DNA of 8,095 bases. It comes from Clostridia bacterium. Lineage in GTDB: Bacteria > Bacillota > Clostridia > DUPQ01. Below the pieces are notes generated by a model. The model searched no databases and was not told where the DNA came from. It was given only the letters and a program-made list of their open reading frames with translations. The stretch spans positions 1 through 8,095 of the forward strand of contig JAQVAJ010000051.1 of NCBI GenBank assembly GCA_028690885.1, in the 5' to 3' direction. Both the position numbers and the translations under genes were made by a program. Positions 7,087 to 8,095 of the stretch are shown piece after piece (position 1 is the stretch's first letter; every line of letters begins with the position of its first letter).

Positions 7087-7095
7087 ATTTTAGCA
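7087..7095 (-). promoter_or_regulatory. Possible extended -10 promoter for DUF2804-rhaA
   Basis: The - strand reads TGCTAAAAT, a TGn-TAAAAT extended -10 element. No good -35 box lies 16-18 bases upstream. The predicted start near 7080 would leave a leader of only about 13 bases, barely including the ribosome binding site, so this is a weak call. Confidence 0.3.
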
Positions 7096-7104
7096 TATAT
7101 TAAC

Positions 7105-7131
7105 AAAAAAGAAACCCTTTACGATTTCTTT
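7105..7131 (-). terminator. Weak terminator-like hairpin after the antiporter gene
   Basis: On the - strand AAAGAAATC pairs with GGTTTCTTT (one G-U pair, 6-base loop; arms at 7123-7131 and 7108-7116), and the run of T continues to 7105. It lies about 70 bases past the antiporter stop. Low G+C in the stem makes termination probably incomplete, so some readthrough into DUF2804-rhaA is possible. Confidence 0.4.
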
Positions 7132-7133
7132 CA

Positions 7134-7147
7134 TATTATCGATAATA
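7134..7147. promoter_or_regulatory. 14-base palindrome, possible operator
   Basis: TATTATCGATAATA is a perfect dyad centred on CG, located upstream of the DUF2804-rhaA pair. Symmetric sites with a central CG are common for LacI-type sugar repressors, but no regulator gene is in view and the AT background is permissive. Operator function is inference. Confidence 0.35.
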
Positions 7148-7202
7148 ATTGTTAACTTACATCATAGTATATTGTTGATTACGTTAAATTTTAGTACTAA
7201 AG

Positions 7203-8093
7203 CTACTTATTGCCTTTTTTGGAGACTTTTAACTTAGGTTCAATTTCTCCAGCTTTAGTCAACGCAATCTTTGTAACAACAGGTCCAATCAATTCATATA
7301 TAAGCGTTGCACAAAGTATAACTGTTCTTATGGAATCACCATATTGTGGAAGTTGCATCATAACTATCTGAGCCATACCGACAGCGACACCTGCCTGAGG
7401 TAATAATGCTAATCCAAGATATTTGGTGACATTAGGATGAGCATGTACCATCTTCGAACCTGCAAATGCACCAAAATATTTACCTATCGAACGTGCAACT
7501 AGATATAGTATGCCGATAACTCCAACTGAAATTATCATTTTAACATTGAGTTCAGCACCAGAAATAACAAAGAATAACAAGAAAACAGGCGGAGTCCATC
7601 TATCATATGCTTCCATTACAGGATCATTATTTTTACAGATGTTCGCATACATAGCTCCTATCATCATACAAGTAAGAAGAGCTGATAACTCAAGAAGCTG
7701 ACTTAACGCTACACCACCAAATGTTATTGCAACAATTAGACTGATTCTGTTTGCTCTTGATTTAAAGAATTTCATTGATAATGATAATATAAATCCAAGT
7801 ACCGCACCTATTATTAAAGACATGGAAATTTCATAAAGAGGTATCAACACACTTGTTTTGAATGTTAATGCCTCATGATTTGCAAGTGCTTTTGCTATTG
7901 ACAAAGAAATTGAAAATATAATTAAACCAATCGCATCATCTCCAGCAACAACAGGAAGTAGTGTTTGAGTAACTATTCCCTTTGCTTTATACTGCCTTAC
8001 TACCATTAAAGTAGCTGCAGGAGCAGTAGCAGTTGCAATTGCTCCCAAAGTCAGAATTATAGGTGCATCAAGACCGGGAATGAAAAAACTTGC
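7203..8093 (-). CDS. Cation:proton antiporter, C-terminal part (5' end outside window)
   Basis: The frame is open from the right edge and gives 296 residues, ending at TAG (7203-7205). It is an integral membrane protein of the sodium/hydrogen exchanger family (PF00999-like, probably CPA2). ATATAPAAT (residues 20-28 of the visible part) has the form of the unwound-helix signature of these antiporters. VVAGDDAIGL (48-57) carries the paired aspartates (52-53) expected at the ion-binding site. Several hydrophobic segments follow, including one with the charged residue set SIGKYFGAFAGSK. The tail is short and charged (GEIEPKLKVSKKGNK) with no TrkA-N or TrkA-C regulatory domain, unlike full KefB/KefC. 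The TTG at 8048 is not the true start, because the family sequence continues upstream (SFFIPGLDAPIILTLG). The transported ion (Na+ or K+) cannot be told from sequence. Confidence 0.88.
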   Translation of the reverse strand, partial: ASFFIPGLDAPIILTLGAIATATAPAATLMVVRQYKAKGIVTQTLLPVVAGDDAIGLIIFSISLSIAKALANHEALTFKTSVLIPLYEISMSLIIGAVLGFILSLSMKFFKSRANRISLIVAITFGGVALSQLLELSALLTCMMIGAMYANICKNNDPVMEAYDRWTPPVFLLFFVISGAELNVKMIISVGVIGILYLVARSIGKYFGAFAGSKMVHAHPNVTKYLGLALLPQAGVAVGMAQIVMMQLPQYGDSIRTVILCATLIYELIGPVVTKIALTKAGEIEPKLKVSKKGNK

Positions 8094-8095
8094 TA

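Larger units (their letters stand above)
7068..7202. other. Intergenic region upstream of the DUF2804-rhaA pair
   Basis: This 135-base gap contains, in - strand order after the antiporter stop, a 14-base palindrome (7134-7147), a terminator-like hairpin (7108-7131), a possible extended -10 (7087-7095) and the DUF2804 ribosome binding site AAAGGGG (7073-7079). No small gene is supported. Confidence 0.5.

Overview
The window is AT-rich DNA with Shine-Dalgarno sites of the AGGAGG type and proteins typical of low-GC Firmicutes. A gut- or rumen-type clostridium (Lachnospiraceae-like) is the best guess, inferred from codon use and protein style rather than from any marker gene. All genes recognised are chromosomal-type metabolic or envelope genes. 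I see no tRNA, rRNA, CRISPR array, prophage or complete insertion sequence.

Layout: (1) bases 1-240 are visibly richer in G+C than the rest. They hold the last 31 codons of an unidentified + strand gene and a 45-base imperfect palindrome. (2) 302-1390 (-) encodes a membrane-anchored serine protein of the class A beta-lactamase superfamily that lacks two residues needed for ordinary beta-lactamase activity. (3) A divergent promoter region (1391-1580) carries three AATATTTT...ACAT direct repeats and a good promoter for (4) a full-length cytoplasmic GH2 beta-galactosidase (1581-4622, +), which ends at a strong hairpin terminator. (5) Converging on it is a two-gene - strand unit: a DUF2804 protein (6033-7067) followed after 25 bases by a complete L-rhamnose isomerase, rhaA (4748-6007). 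(6) Upstream of that unit, on the same strand, is the C-terminal part of a cation:proton antiporter (7203-8093), cut by the window edge.

Functionally, the middle of the window looks like sugar catabolism. LacZ would release galactose from beta-galactosides, and RhaA would convert L-rhamnose to L-rhamnulose. Galactose plus rhamnose is what a cell would meet when it degrades pectin (rhamnogalacturonan I with galactan side chains), but no rhamnulokinase, aldolase, transporter or regulator lies in view, so this link is inference. The most useful leads are the DUF2804-rhaA pairing, which offers a context clue for an uncharacterised family, the atypical active site of the beta-lactamase-like protein, and several palindromes and repeats in the intergenic regions. 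I did not find a clearly new multi-gene system.
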